Part shown: positions 43,747-53,760 of the stretch, piece after piece | Layout of the letters: each line of letters opens with the position of its first letter | How positions within the stretch are numbered: position 1 is the first letter of the stretch | NCBI RefSeq assembly: GCF_900890425.1 | Contig: NZ_CAAHFG010000001.1 | Span: forward strand, 682,001-746,000 | Origin: Pontiella desulfatans | GTDB lineage: Bacteria > Verrucomicrobiota > Kiritimatiellia > Kiritimatiellales > Pontiellaceae | Reading direction: 5' to 3' | Length of the DNA stretch: 64,000 bases | Made by a program: the position numbers and the translations under genes | The notes under the pieces: generated by a model | Told to the model about the DNA's origin: nothing | What the model saw: the letters and a program-made list of their open reading frames with translations, nothing else | Databases searched by the model: none

Positions 43747-46086
43747 ATGATGCGCGGGATATTTTTATGCTTGATGGTGCTAACAGTCGGATTAAGGGCG
43801 CATGGCGGATGGACTGAACTGACCAATGACGATTTTGAATCGGGTTTCGGTAGCTGGGTGGACGGAGGTAACGATGCTGCTTTATCAGCCACGCATGCCA
43901 TCGGGACGCAGTGCCTGAATCTGCAGGATAATTCAGGCGCCGCTTCCTCAGCATGGTTGAGCAGCAGTCTGGATCTGCAGACCTATGCCCGGCTGAAGGT
44001 CGAGTTCACCTGTGTGACGGTCGATTTCAGCGGGGTGGAGAATTTTCTGGTGGAATTCAGTGAGGACGGCGGTTCCTCCTGGGAGATCGCCGGGGATTAT
44101 GTACATGGAACGGACTTCAGCAACGGGGTCCGCGAAAACCCGGTTCTGACCATTACGGATACAACGTATAACTTTACCTCCAATGTGAACATCCGCATCC
44201 GCTGCGATGCCGGTGGCAACAATAAAGATGTCTTTATTGATAACGTGGTTCTCTCCGCTGATGTCGGTGATTCAGATGCGGATGGGCTGCCGGATACGTG
44301 GGAGGTGGAGCAGTTCGGGAACCTGACCGCCAGTGACGGGGGCAACGATAACTATGACGGCGATCCCAGTTCCGATCTGGAAGAGTGTGCAGCCGGAACC
44401 AGTGCAACCAATCCTGCATCGTTTTTCCATACACCGTTGACCCTTACCGGCAGCGGAACCTTTGATGTGTCCATAGACACTGTTTCCAACCGCACCTATG
44501 TGCTGGAAGTCAGCGACGAGCTCTCCCCCTCAAACGACTGGACCTATTCGGAATCGATTGGGCCCATCTTGAGCAATCGTACCGTAACACTCAGCGGTGA
44601 AGCTCCTGGAATAACTCAGGCTCAGACCGTGATCGGATCCTGGTATGCATTTGATGCCAACACCTCCCGGCACACTGAAGCGGCGGACACCAATGCAACG
44701 GGGTGGGCTGCAAGCCTGATCACCAGCACGTTGGGATCCGATACAACGAATACGTGGCAGTCTAACGACTTAATAGCCGGCGATACCGGCCCGGTTGTTC
44801 CGGACACGGGGGATTCCGGCCTGCGTTCCAATGCCGCCAATGAGAACAACAAGACCATAACATTTACGTTTACCAACACCAGCGGCATGGATATCGCTCT
44901 GAGTGCATTCCACTACGACTACAGGAAAGAGGCATTTGGCGAGGATTTGTCAAATCAGACCGAAGATTGGGCCAACATTGATCTCATCGCGATATCCAAT
45001 GTTACAGGAGCTGCCGACGGTTCCATCGTACATTCCCGTGCCATCGGAACGGGCAATTATGCATGGCTTGATGTAGATGCTTCTTTGGCGGGGCTGTCGA
45101 TTGCGAATGGCGCCACCGCAAGCTTCGAGCTGTACCTGACTCTGACGATCGCAAACAGTGGAACAAAGCCTGGTTGGGGCAGGAATGCGAAATTCGACAA
45201 TCTTGCCATGGTGGGCAGCAAGGTGTCCGGTGATCCCGACAGCCTTTTCGGAAGGGTGCAGGTTTCTGAAGCACGTTTCGAAGATCCATCCGCCCGGTAT
45301 GTACCGGGCGGCTATTCCTTTGTCTGGGGGGACCACTTCGGAAACAATGCCCTGGATCCGGATAAATGGTTTGTCGGAATGCGCGATCCGGTTTCGGGAA
45401 ACCTTATCCCGGGTGCGGACGGCGACTATCTGTTGAATAATAAATATGCCGGCTATGTAACCGAGGAAGACTCGTTTGTGGAAGAGGGTTCGCTGATCCT
45501 CCGAAACCAGAAGCGCAGCTATTCCGGGACCAGCCCTGCCGGAACCTATCAGTATACCTCGGGGTGGGTTGCGTCGATGCACCGCGGCCACCTCAATAAA
45601 GGCTATATCGAAGTCCGGGCTAAATTTCCGGCGGGCGATAAGGTCTGGCCGGCCATCTGGCTGGTGGCTGAAGATCTCGTGTGGGGCCCGGAATGGGATC
45701 TGTGGGAATATTTCGGCTACCGCGAAGACGTCGGATACGACAACATGGGCATGCATCTGATGACGGGCTATGAACAGCAGGGCAATTTGTGGCCGGACCA
45801 GGATCCTGCCAGGTGGAATACAGGGTGGAGTAAGCCGTTCGATACCCTTTATGATGCCGAAGCATGGCACATCTACGGCTGGGAGTGGACCGATACCGAT
45901 GCCAAGTGGTATATCGACGGAAACCTTGTCCGGACCCTGGACAGAAGCTCATCGATCGATCCTGCTGCCTGGCCGGATGAAGAGATGTACATCATCCTCA
46001 ACAACGGCGTGCGAACCGCGTCGCCCGACACCACGACCACCTGGCCGAACAGGTTACAGATCGACTATATCGAGGTCTATCAGTGA
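43747..46086 (+). CDS. GH16 family endo-glycanase with N-terminal accessory modules
   Basis: A 779-residue exported protein. Signal peptide about 1-19; a beta-sandwich (20-175, DDFESGFGSW ... DVFIDNVVL); an Asp-rich calcium-type linker (176-225, DSDADGLPD); a partial copy of the recurrent C-terminal module (YVLEVSDELSPSNDW); the recurrent beta-sandwich module (about 292-490, FTNTSGMDIALSAFHYDYRK, AKFDNLAMVG). The GH16 domain is at the C-terminus (about 520-779), with the catalytic motif E649-WD-LW-E654 (E-x-D-x-x-E), GYIEVRAKFPAGDKVWPAIWL, and the closing RLQIDYIEVYQ. GH16 members cut laminarin, agar, porphyran or kappa-carrageenan internally. A galactanase role fits the neighbours but is inferred. 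Confidence 0.9.
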   Translation: MMRGIFLCLMVLTVGLRAHGGWTELTNDDFESGFGSWVDGGNDAALSATHAIGTQCLNLQDNSGAASSAWLSSSLDLQTYARLKVEFTCVTVDFSGVENFLVEFSEDGGSSWEIAGDYVHGTDFSNGVRENPVLTITDTTYNFTSNVNIRIRCDAGGNNKDVFIDNVVLSADVGDSDADGLPDTWEVEQFGNLTASDGGNDNYDGDPSSDLEECAAGTSATNPASFFHTPLTLTGSGTFDVSIDTVSNRTYVLEVSDELSPSNDWTYSESIGPILSNRTVTLSGEAPGITQAQTVIGSWYAFDANTSRHTEAADTNATGWAASLITSTLGSDTTNTWQSNDLIAGDTGPVVPDTGDSGLRSNAANENNKTITFTFTNTSGMDIALSAFHYDYRKEAFGEDLSNQTEDWANIDLIAISNVTGAADGSIVHSRAIGTGNYAWLDVDASLAGLSIANGATASFELYLTLTIANSGTKPGWGRNAKFDNLAMVGSKVSGDPDSLFGRVQVSEARFEDPSARYVPGGYSFVWGDHFGNNALDPDKWFVGMRDPVSGNLIPGADGDYLLNNKYAGYVTEEDSFVEEGSLILRNQKRSYSGTSPAGTYQYTSGWVASMHRGHLNKGYIEVRAKFPAGDKVWPAIWLVAEDLVWGPEWDLWEYFGYREDVGYDNMGMHLMTGYEQQGNLWPDQDPARWNTGWSKPFDTLYDAEAWHIYGWEWTDTDAKWYIDGNLVRTLDRSSSIDPAAWPDEEMYIILNNGVRTASPDTTTTWPNRLQIDYIEVYQ

Positions 46087-46135
46087 TCCATGGCTGAGTA
46101 GGTGAAGGTGCGGGCTTTTTTAAGGAGATAGGATT

Positions 46136-48817
46136 ATGCGCAGAATAATTTTTTACTTGCTGGTATTAACAGTTGGATTAAGGGCCGAGGAGTTTCGCCC
46201 GGAATTCTCGACCGCCGGTTTTTTCCAGACCGACGCAACGGTGCGGGAAGCGATTAATTTCAATGTCGGTTGGCGCTTTATCAAGCACGATGTTCCGGGC
46301 GCGGAAGCCGCCGGGTTTGATGATAAGGATTGGGCGGTGGTAAATCTGCCCGATGGCATGGAGCTGCTGCCGTTGGCGGCAAGCGGTGGCGTCAACTATC
46401 AGGGGCCGTCGTGGTACCGCAAGCACTTCAAGGTCGATGCGGCGCTTGAAGGGAAAAAGGTCATGATTCATTTTGAGGGAATCATGGGTAAAGCGAAAAT
46501 CTGGGTCAACGGCCATCTGGTTAAGGAAAATTTCGGAGGCTATTTCCCTGTCCATCTGGACGTGACCGGGCATTTGAAATACGGGCAGGACAATGTGATC
46601 GCCGTGCGTGCGGACAACAGCAACGACTCGGATTATCCGCCGGGAAAGCCGCAGGAATCACTGGACTTTACCTACTTTGGCGGGATTTACCGTGACGTCT
46701 GGTTCATTACCCATAACGATGTTTATGTCACGCACCCGCTGGCCGTGGACAAGGTTGCGGGCGGAGGGGTCTTTGTGCATTACGAGGATGTGTCGGAAAA
46801 ATCCGCGCAGGTTTTTGTGGATGTTGATGTGGCTAACGACGGACCGGAACAAAACGTCCAGGTTCAGTTGGAGCTGAAAGATAAAAATGGAAAAACCGCC
46901 GCATCCGGAAAAACGGAGCTCGCACTTGCATTCCAGGGGTCGAAAAAAACATCCATGGCATTTAATGTGGAAAAACCCCGGCTTTGGAAGCCGGATCAAC
47001 CGCATCTTTATAACCTTTTTGTGACGATCAAAGATCCTTCCGGCAACGTGCTCGACACCTTCCGTAACCGCATCGGCATCCGAACCATCGAGATGCGCGG
47101 CCCGGAGGGATTGTTCCTCAATGGGAAACCGTATCCGCAAAAATTGATCGGAGCCAACCGCCATCAGGACTTTGCCCACATCGGTCATGCCCTGCCTAAC
47201 AACCTGCACTGGCGCGATGCGCTGAAGCTGCGACAAACCGGAATGCGCGTGATGCGTTCGGCGCACTACATCCAGGATCCTGCGTTTATGGATGCCTGTG
47301 ACGAGCTGGGTCTTTTTATTGTGACCGCCATCCCCGGCTGGCAGTTCTGGAATGAAAAACCCATATTCATGGAGCGGATGCTGAAAGATGTACGCAATCT
47401 CGTCCGCCTGGAGCGCAACCGCCCTTCGGTGCTTTTGTGGGAGATGATTCCCAACGAGACGCATTTCCCCGATGAATTTGCCAGCCGCTCTGCGGAGGCG
47501 ACTGCGGAGGAGTATCCCTATCCCGGCTGCTATACCGCCACGGATGCGCGGACCCACCGGACGAAATCGCAGCATTATTTTGATGTGCTGTATGCCAACG
47601 ATATGGTTCCGGAGCACCCGGACAAGAGCATCTTTAAACGCGAGTGGGGTGACTTTGTGGATAACTGGGTCGACCACAATTCCATTAGCCGCGTGGCCAA
47701 GCAGTGGGGCGAAGTGCCGCAGATCCGCCAGTCGATGCACTACTTCAGCGAAGAGTGGGTGGATGACGGGCAAGAGAACGAGTGGCCCTCCATGACCATG
47801 GTGTATGGTTCAAGTCCGTCGATGTTCGGAGCGACGCTCTGGCACTCCTTTGATCACCAGCGTGGATATCACCCCGATCCCTTCTGGGGCGGGATTATGG
47901 ATGCTTACCGCCAGCCGAAGTTTTCGTATTACCTGTTTAAAAGCCTGCTGCCGACCAGCGGGCTTGAGCATGTTCCGCTGGTTCAGGCCGAGCCGTTTGT
48001 TTACATCGCGCATTTGATGACCCCTTTCTCTCCTGAGGATGTGATCGTTTTTACCAATTGCGAAGAGGTTAAACTGACCCTGTATGGAAAAGAGGTCGGG
48101 GTGAAGAAGGCTACCGCCGAGAACAGCCCGGTGCCGCGCGTGCCCGTGGTTTTTGAAAACGTTTTCCGCCATGTGGATGCCAGAAACAAAAACAAGAAAG
48201 GGTATGGAAAAATCGACCAGGAATTTGTTGATGGTGCCATGATGAAGGCCGAGGGGCTGATTGACGGAAAGATTGCCGCCGAGCACATACGCTGGCCGGT
48301 CGGTCGAAAACGCAGGTTGGTATTGAAGGTGGACGACTCCGAGATCCAACCGGTTGCGGACGGCAGTGACATTACCCCGGTGGTGGCCTATCTGGTCGAC
48401 GCAGGCGGTGCTGTAAAACGCCTGAGTGATGAATATATCCGTTTCAGTATTGAAGGAGAAGGGGAGCTGGTTGGCGGAGCGGAACATGGAATCAACCCGC
48501 AAAAGCTGCTCTGGGGCGAAGCCGTGGCGCTGGTTCGTTCGGGGATTAATCCCGGAACCATTAGGATCAGAGCCGACGTGCTGAAGGATGGCATCAATGG
48601 GCCAGACAGCGCTGAGATTGAGTTCAGTACCACCGTGTCCGCACAACCGCTGCTTTACCAGGAGCTGCCGGACAATGGCCAGGCCAAGGCTTCTGTCTTT
48701 ATCGACGAAAGCGCGGAGTTGAAGAAACTACGAGAACAGTTGCGCAACACACAGAAGCAGTTGCAGGAATACCGGCTGAATGAAGTCGGCCGGCAGCAAC
48801 AGGATTTTATACAATAA
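46136..48817 (+). CDS. GH2 beta-galactosidase-like enzyme with coiled-coil tail
   Basis: An 893-residue exported GH2 protein (signal about 1-17, MRRIIFYLLVLTVGLRA, nearly the same as the GH16 signal upstream). Jelly roll (INFNVGWRFIKHDVPG, WYRKHFKV), Ig-like domain (KPDQPHLYNLFV), barrel with acid/base E441 (EMIPNETHF) and nucleophile candidate E503 (FKREWGDF), then accessory beta domains. The last 30 or so residues (ELKKLREQLRNTQKQLQEYRL) form a predicted coiled coil, which is unusual for GH2 and could oligomerise the enzyme. It lies 49 bp after the GH16 gene behind AAGGAGATAGG. Confidence 0.87.
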   Translation: MRRIIFYLLVLTVGLRAEEFRPEFSTAGFFQTDATVREAINFNVGWRFIKHDVPGAEAAGFDDKDWAVVNLPDGMELLPLAASGGVNYQGPSWYRKHFKVDAALEGKKVMIHFEGIMGKAKIWVNGHLVKENFGGYFPVHLDVTGHLKYGQDNVIAVRADNSNDSDYPPGKPQESLDFTYFGGIYRDVWFITHNDVYVTHPLAVDKVAGGGVFVHYEDVSEKSAQVFVDVDVANDGPEQNVQVQLELKDKNGKTAASGKTELALAFQGSKKTSMAFNVEKPRLWKPDQPHLYNLFVTIKDPSGNVLDTFRNRIGIRTIEMRGPEGLFLNGKPYPQKLIGANRHQDFAHIGHALPNNLHWRDALKLRQTGMRVMRSAHYIQDPAFMDACDELGLFIVTAIPGWQFWNEKPIFMERMLKDVRNLVRLERNRPSVLLWEMIPNETHFPDEFASRSAEATAEEYPYPGCYTATDARTHRTKSQHYFDVLYANDMVPEHPDKSIFKREWGDFVDNWVDHNSISRVAKQWGEVPQIRQSMHYFSEEWVDDGQENEWPSMTMVYGSSPSMFGATLWHSFDHQRGYHPDPFWGGIMDAYRQPKFSYYLFKSLLPTSGLEHVPLVQAEPFVYIAHLMTPFSPEDVIVFTNCEEVKLTLYGKEVGVKKATAENSPVPRVPVVFENVFRHVDARNKNKKGYGKIDQEFVDGAMMKAEGLIDGKIAAEHIRWPVGRKRRLVLKVDDSEIQPVADGSDITPVVAYLVDAGGAVKRLSDEYIRFSIEGEGELVGGAEHGINPQKLLWGEAVALVRSGINPGTIRIRADVLKDGINGPDSAEIEFSTTVSAQPLLYQELPDNGQAKASVFIDESAELKKLREQLRNTQKQLQEYRLNEVGRQQQDFIQ

Positions 48818-48836
48818 GCGGCATGCGGATTAAGTG

Positions 48837-50411
48837 ATGAGATTTTTTATTTCCCCTATTATTTTTGTCGGCCTGTCCTTGGGGATAGTTGCCGCGGAAA
48901 AACCGAATGTTGTGGTGATTATCGCCGACGATTTGGGGTATGCCGATATGTCGTTTCTGCCTCAGGCTCCGGCCGATGTGAAACGGTTCGGCACGCCCGG
49001 GCTGGATAAGCTGGCTCGAACGGGAACCTACTTTAAAAACGGCTATGGCACCTCTCCGATCTGCAGTCCGTCGCGTGCCGGTCTGATTACGGGGCGCTAT
49101 CAGCAACGGTGGGGCAATTATTCCTATAACGAGGGCGGCTTGCCTTTAGCGGAGCAGACCATACCTGAAGCACTGTTGAAGGCGGGATATACAACGGCAA
49201 AATACGGCAAGACGCATTTAAACGGCGGACCTAAGAAATATCCAACCCGGCACGGGTTTGAAGAGTCGCTGGGATTTATGTTCCATACATGGGATTACAT
49301 CCGGCTGAGCCAGAAAGATGTTGAGGCCTATCAGCAGCGAGACGGGTTTAAGGGTAATTTCGGTTGTCAGGTCGTTGGACCGCTACTGAAGGCAACAGCC
49401 TTGGGAACGAAGCCGGAAGCGTATGAAAAGGTTTCTTTTGAAAACAGTTTCAGCACAAAGATCTTCACCGATAAGGCGGTTGAATACATCAGGAAGAAAA
49501 AGTCGGGCCGCCCTTTTTATCTTCACATCGCCTACAACGCCGTCCATATGCCGACTTATGTTGTCGATAAAAAATGGGCGGAGAAGGTTGGCGCACGTTA
49601 TGTGGAATGGAACCGTGATGCCGAAGAATGGGGCTATCCGTATTGGGAGCCTAATCGTGAAACCCATCAGTTGTTTCATAAGAAATGGGGGCACATGGGT
49701 GAGATTGATAAAGATGGCCGCCGTGCTTATCTTTCGAATCTGCTCGCGCTCGACTTTGGAGTGTCTCAAATCCTGACGGCCCTGGAGCAGACCGGACAAC
49801 GGGAAAACACCATCGTCTTCTTTATCTCGGACAATGGCGGAACCATCAACACCTATGCCAATAATGCTCCGCTGCGTGGTTATAAATATATGCTGGGCGA
49901 AGGCGGCATCCGGGTGCCCTTCATCGTTTCCATGCCTGGATCCCTGCCTCAGAATGTGGTGAATGAAAAAGCGATCATCTCTACGATGGATATCTTCCCG
50001 ACCATTCTTGATTTAGCCGGGGAAGACATTCCCGGAAATCTGGATGGCAGGAGCCTGCTGCCGGTCCTTATGGGGGAAAGGGAAGATCATCACCCGTATC
50101 TGGCCTGGGCGCTGAACCGTGACCGCTGGGTGCTGCGGATGGGCCCATGGAAGCTGACCAACGGGGCTGGCTGGCGGCACCGTGATTTCGAGTTTAATGA
50201 GCAGGGCGATGTGGTTGGGGCCGCAAAGGATTTCACCTACTCGAATGAGCCGCAGTTGTTCAACCTGGAAAACGATATCGGTGAAACCGCCAACCTGATC
50301 GATCAATACCCCGAAGTCGTTGCTGAAATGAGGGAACAGTATCGCAATTGGGATCAGCAAATGCCCGGGCCATTGACGCCTGAAGGAAAACCGAAAAAGA
50401 AAAAGAAGTGA
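48837..50411 (+). CDS. S1 family sulfatase (CSPSR)
   Basis: The ATG at 48837 directly follows an in-frame GTG at 48834; either gives the same protein within one residue. The enzyme is 524 residues, with a signal peptide (about 1-20), IIADDLGYADMSFLPQ, C76-SPSR, KYGKTHLNGG, and FISDNGGTINTYANNAPLRGYK as typical arylsulfatase features. The Lys-rich C-terminus (KPKKKKK) is an unusual basic tail, also seen on the sulfatase at 52297. It is 19 bp after the GH2 gene. Substrate unknown. Confidence 0.9.
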   Translation: MRFFISPIIFVGLSLGIVAAEKPNVVVIIADDLGYADMSFLPQAPADVKRFGTPGLDKLARTGTYFKNGYGTSPICSPSRAGLITGRYQQRWGNYSYNEGGLPLAEQTIPEALLKAGYTTAKYGKTHLNGGPKKYPTRHGFEESLGFMFHTWDYIRLSQKDVEAYQQRDGFKGNFGCQVVGPLLKATALGTKPEAYEKVSFENSFSTKIFTDKAVEYIRKKKSGRPFYLHIAYNAVHMPTYVVDKKWAEKVGARYVEWNRDAEEWGYPYWEPNRETHQLFHKKWGHMGEIDKDGRRAYLSNLLALDFGVSQILTALEQTGQRENTIVFFISDNGGTINTYANNAPLRGYKYMLGEGGIRVPFIVSMPGSLPQNVVNEKAIISTMDIFPTILDLAGEDIPGNLDGRSLLPVLMGEREDHHPYLAWALNRDRWVLRMGPWKLTNGAGWRHRDFEFNEQGDVVGAAKDFTYSNEPQLFNLENDIGETANLIDQYPEVVAEMREQYRNWDQQMPGPLTPEGKPKKKKK

Positions 50412-50446
50412 ATGGAAAAGCTACCATGGCTATCGAGAGGATTCGA

Positions 50447-52300
50447 ATGAAGATAATTGTTATGATGTACGTGACCTTGTCGGTTTTAGTGCTCGGTTCG
50501 CTGGCCGCCGAAAAACCCAATATCCTGTGGATTTATGCTGAAGATACATCGCCGTGGATAGGATGTTATGGCGATGAAATCAATGCTGGGAAAACACCGA
50601 ATATTGATTCCATGGCCGATGCCGGCGTTCTTTTCACGCGGGCGTTTGTTCCGGCACCGGTCTGTTCCGCAACGCGTTCGGCTCTGATGGTCGGGCAAAA
50701 TTCCATCCGCTTCGGGGGGCACGAACATCGCTCTTCGCGGGGCGGTACCAAAATCCACCTTCCGGACGGATATAAGCTGCTGCCGCAGATTATGCAGGAG
50801 CATGGATACACCACCTTCAATAACGGGAAAACGGATTATAACTATATCTGGGATCAGGGTGCCTACAGCTACACATCCAAAAGTAAAGCCGACTTCTCGG
50901 ACCTGATTAACCGTCAGCCCTTTTTCGGGCAGATTCAAACGAAGGGCGGTAAAAACAATACGTCAAAGTTTCCGGAGGCAAGGAAGGTAAAGTCCTCCGG
51001 GGTCACGGTTCCGGCCGATTATCCGGATAATACGATCTTCCGCGATGTCGTTGCGCAGCATTATGACGCCATCCGGATGGATGATGACCTGATCGGTGCA
51101 ATCCTCAACGGCCTGAAAGAGGCCGGGCTGGCCGAAAAAACGATTGTCGTCTATTTTTCCGATCACGGAGCCAATAATCTGCTGCGGCATAAACAGATGA
51201 CGACGGAAGGCGGTTTGCATGTACCGTTTGTTGTTCTGGGGCCGGAAAACTATGTGCCGAAGAAAACGGTGCGGAACGATCTGGTGGATATGCTGGATCT
51301 GACGGCCACCACATTGGCGTGGGCGGGAATCGAGCAACCGTCCTGGTATGAAGGGCAGAATCTGTTTGCGGACGATTTTGAGGAACGTTCCTTCGTCGGT
51401 GCGCAGAAAGACCGGCTGGATCACACGATTGACCGGGTTCGTTCCATTCGCACCGACCAATACCGCTACGTCCGGAATTATAAGCTGGACCGCATCTTCC
51501 TTCAGCCGCAGTACCGGGATCGTAAAAACTATACGCAGAATCTGCATCAGCTCTACCGGGAAGGGAAACTCTCGGCCCGGCATAAAGCGATCTATTTCGG
51601 GGAGCGCCCGGCCGAGGAGCTCTATGAGGTGTCCATCGATCCCTGCATGATGCAGGACCTCGCCGGAGATCCGGCCTTTGCCGGTGAACTGATACGCCAC
51701 CGAAACCTGATGGACACATGGTTGGCCGTGGGGGATCTCGGAGCAGGAGAAGAGTCGGTTGAAACCCTGAAATTCAATGGCGAGAATCAGAAGTGGGGCG
51801 AGGGCGTTAATGTTGAATATGAAACGGTTCGCCCAGACAGCGATGGAGACGGGCTCTCGGACAAGTGGGAAAAGCTGAACAACCGCGATCCGAACGATGG
51901 CCTGCTGCTTTTTGAATTTGATTGCGGAGGCTGGCAGACTGAAGGCTGGGACTCGGATGACATAAAGTCAAACCTGGCTGGTTATCTCGGCTATCTTGAA
52001 TTTGCGTTGGATGAAAACCATGGAACCATCCGGAGAAAGGGCCTGAAAATTACTGCATCAGAGAGTGATGAGGCGCTTGTAATAAAACTCCGCACCGATG
52101 CCGATCTTGAAATCAGCGCTTCCGCCAATGGTAGAGAAATCGGCGGCGGAACACTTCAGGGGAATAACGAATTCGGTTCCGTGAAAATCGGTTTGGACCC
52201 ATCCACCTGGAGTGGTTCCATCCAGACGCTGGAAATTATGTTTACTGGTGCTGCCGGAGCAGCGGTTGAGATTGATTCGATTAAGGTGGAAAGAGAATGA
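50447..52300 (+). CDS. S1 family sulfatase with CSATR motif and C-terminal beta module
   Basis: The ATG at 50447 follows GAGAGG and opens the signal peptide; a GTG at 50408 would overlap the preceding gene. The 617-residue protein has WIYAEDTSPWIGCYGDE, the formylglycine site C73-SATR (Ala and Thr in place of the usual Pro-Ser), NNGKTDYNYIW and FSDHGANNLLRHKQ. After about residue 455 an Asp-rich calcium-type segment (DSDGDGLSDKWE) leads to a beta-sandwich (about 485-617) that may bind glycan. The altered motif is still of the C-x-[PA]-x-R type, so modification is plausible. Confidence 0.87.
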   Translation: MKIIVMMYVTLSVLVLGSLAAEKPNILWIYAEDTSPWIGCYGDEINAGKTPNIDSMADAGVLFTRAFVPAPVCSATRSALMVGQNSIRFGGHEHRSSRGGTKIHLPDGYKLLPQIMQEHGYTTFNNGKTDYNYIWDQGAYSYTSKSKADFSDLINRQPFFGQIQTKGGKNNTSKFPEARKVKSSGVTVPADYPDNTIFRDVVAQHYDAIRMDDDLIGAILNGLKEAGLAEKTIVVYFSDHGANNLLRHKQMTTEGGLHVPFVVLGPENYVPKKTVRNDLVDMLDLTATTLAWAGIEQPSWYEGQNLFADDFEERSFVGAQKDRLDHTIDRVRSIRTDQYRYVRNYKLDRIFLQPQYRDRKNYTQNLHQLYREGKLSARHKAIYFGERPAEELYEVSIDPCMMQDLAGDPAFAGELIRHRNLMDTWLAVGDLGAGEESVETLKFNGENQKWGEGVNVEYETVRPDSDGDGLSDKWEKLNNRDPNDGLLLFEFDCGGWQTEGWDSDDIKSNLAGYLGYLEFALDENHGTIRRKGLKITASESDEALVIKLRTDADLEISASANGREIGGGTLQGNNEFGSVKIGLDPSTWSGSIQTLEIMFTGAAGAAVEIDSIKVERE

Positions 52301-53760
52301 ACAATAAACTAGCTAAACATCTGGCGATGGGTTCGGTGCTGGGCGCTTTGGTAACGTTCGGTATGGCCTCAGAAAAGCCGAATGTGATTTATATCCTGGC
52401 GGATGATCTTGGGTATGGAGAGGTCGGCTACAACGGCCAGAAAATGATACAAACGCCGGAACTGGATGCGATGGCGGCGGCCGGAATGAAGTTTACGGCC
52501 CATTATTGCGGCAATGCGGTCTGCGCGCCGACGCGCTGCTCATTGATGACCGGGCTGCATCCGGGCCATGCCTACATTCGCGCGAACAGTCCGGGTTATC
52601 CGAACGGTCAGACGCCGTTGCCGGAGGGAATGGAAACGGTGGCCACACTGGCGAAACGTGCGGGGTATACCACGGCGATCATCGGTAAGTGGGGGCTGGG
52701 CGGCGTGCTCGAGGATGTGCCGAACCCAGTGCTGAACAGCGGCCATCCCAACAAGCAGGGCTTCGATCACTTTTTCGGCTATCTCGACCAGCGCAAGGCG
52801 CACAACTATTATCCGGATCATCTCTGGCGTAACAGCGAGTTTGTGAAGCTGGATAATCCGGGTGGGGCCTGGGGAAAAGGCAACAAAGACTACAGCCACG
52901 ACCTGATGACGGAAGAGGCGGTCAACTGGATCACGACCAATAAGGACAAACCGATGTTCCTGTATCTGGCCTATTGCATTCCGCATACCCATTGGCAGGT
53001 GCCTGAACTGGGTCAGTATGAAGATAAAGATTGGCCGGAAGAAAAATTTAAAATCCAGGCGGCGATGGTGTCGCGTATGGACCGCGATATCGGCCGGATC
53101 AAACGGCTGCTGGAGGAGTTGGGCATCGCGGAAAATACGCTGATCATGTTCAACTCCGATAATGGAGCGCATGGCCAGGGCGGTACGCGCGAGTTTTTCG
53201 ATACCACAGCTGGGCTGAAGGGTAAAAAGCGCCAAATGACCGAGGGTGGCGTGCGTTCCCCGATGTTGGCCTACTGGCCGGGTAACGTTCCCGCCGGCAC
53301 CAGCTCGGACCATATTTCGGCCTTCTGGGATATTCTTCCAACCCTGGCGGAGCTGACCGGAGAAAAGATTTCGGGCCGCACCGATGGAATATCCATGCTG
53401 CCTGAACTGTTGGGAAAACCGGAAAAACAGCAGAAGCATAACTATCTCTATTGGGAACTGTATGAAGGGCGCCCCAATTGCGGGGTGCGCATGGGCAAGT
53501 GGAAGGGGATTGCTCTGGATCGTCGGAAGGGCATGAATATCGAGCTGTATGATCTGGAGGCGGATGAAACCGAACAGGTGAATGTGGCGCATGAACATCC
53601 GGAAGTGGTGGAGCGCATTCGCGAAGCCATGCTGGAAGCCCACGAGCCGAGCCCGTTCTGGGACAAAGACAACCGTCCGCTCTATAATGCAAAGGCCGCA
53701 TGTGCATTGAACGACGTGAACTATGTGCCTCGAAAACCCAAAGCAAAAAAGAAGAAATGA
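52297..53760 (+). CDS. S1 family sulfatase (CAPTR), arylsulfatase A type
   Basis: A 487-residue exported enzyme; its start overlaps the preceding stop by 4 bases. Signal peptide about 1-24. Features: ILADDLGYGEVGYNGQ, C76-APTR, IIGKWGLGG, DHFFGYLDQRKAHNYYPDHLW, FNSDNGAHGQGG and GGVRSPMLAYWPG. Length and order fit arylsulfatases of the 6-sulfatase/arylsulfatase A type. The end is a basic tail (KPKAKKKK) like that of the sulfatase at 48837. Its stop overlaps the next start by 4 bases. Confidence 0.9.
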   Translation: MNNKLAKHLAMGSVLGALVTFGMASEKPNVIYILADDLGYGEVGYNGQKMIQTPELDAMAAAGMKFTAHYCGNAVCAPTRCSLMTGLHPGHAYIRANSPGYPNGQTPLPEGMETVATLAKRAGYTTAIIGKWGLGGVLEDVPNPVLNSGHPNKQGFDHFFGYLDQRKAHNYYPDHLWRNSEFVKLDNPGGAWGKGNKDYSHDLMTEEAVNWITTNKDKPMFLYLAYCIPHTHWQVPELGQYEDKDWPEEKFKIQAAMVSRMDRDIGRIKRLLEELGIAENTLIMFNSDNGAHGQGGTREFFDTTAGLKGKKRQMTEGGVRSPMLAYWPGNVPAGTSSDHISAFWDILPTLAELTGEKISGRTDGISMLPELLGKPEKQQKHNYLYWELYEGRPNCGVRMGKWKGIALDRRKGMNIELYDLEADETEQVNVAHEHPEVVERIREAMLEAHEPSPFWDKDNRPLYNAKAACALNDVNYVPRKPKAKKKK

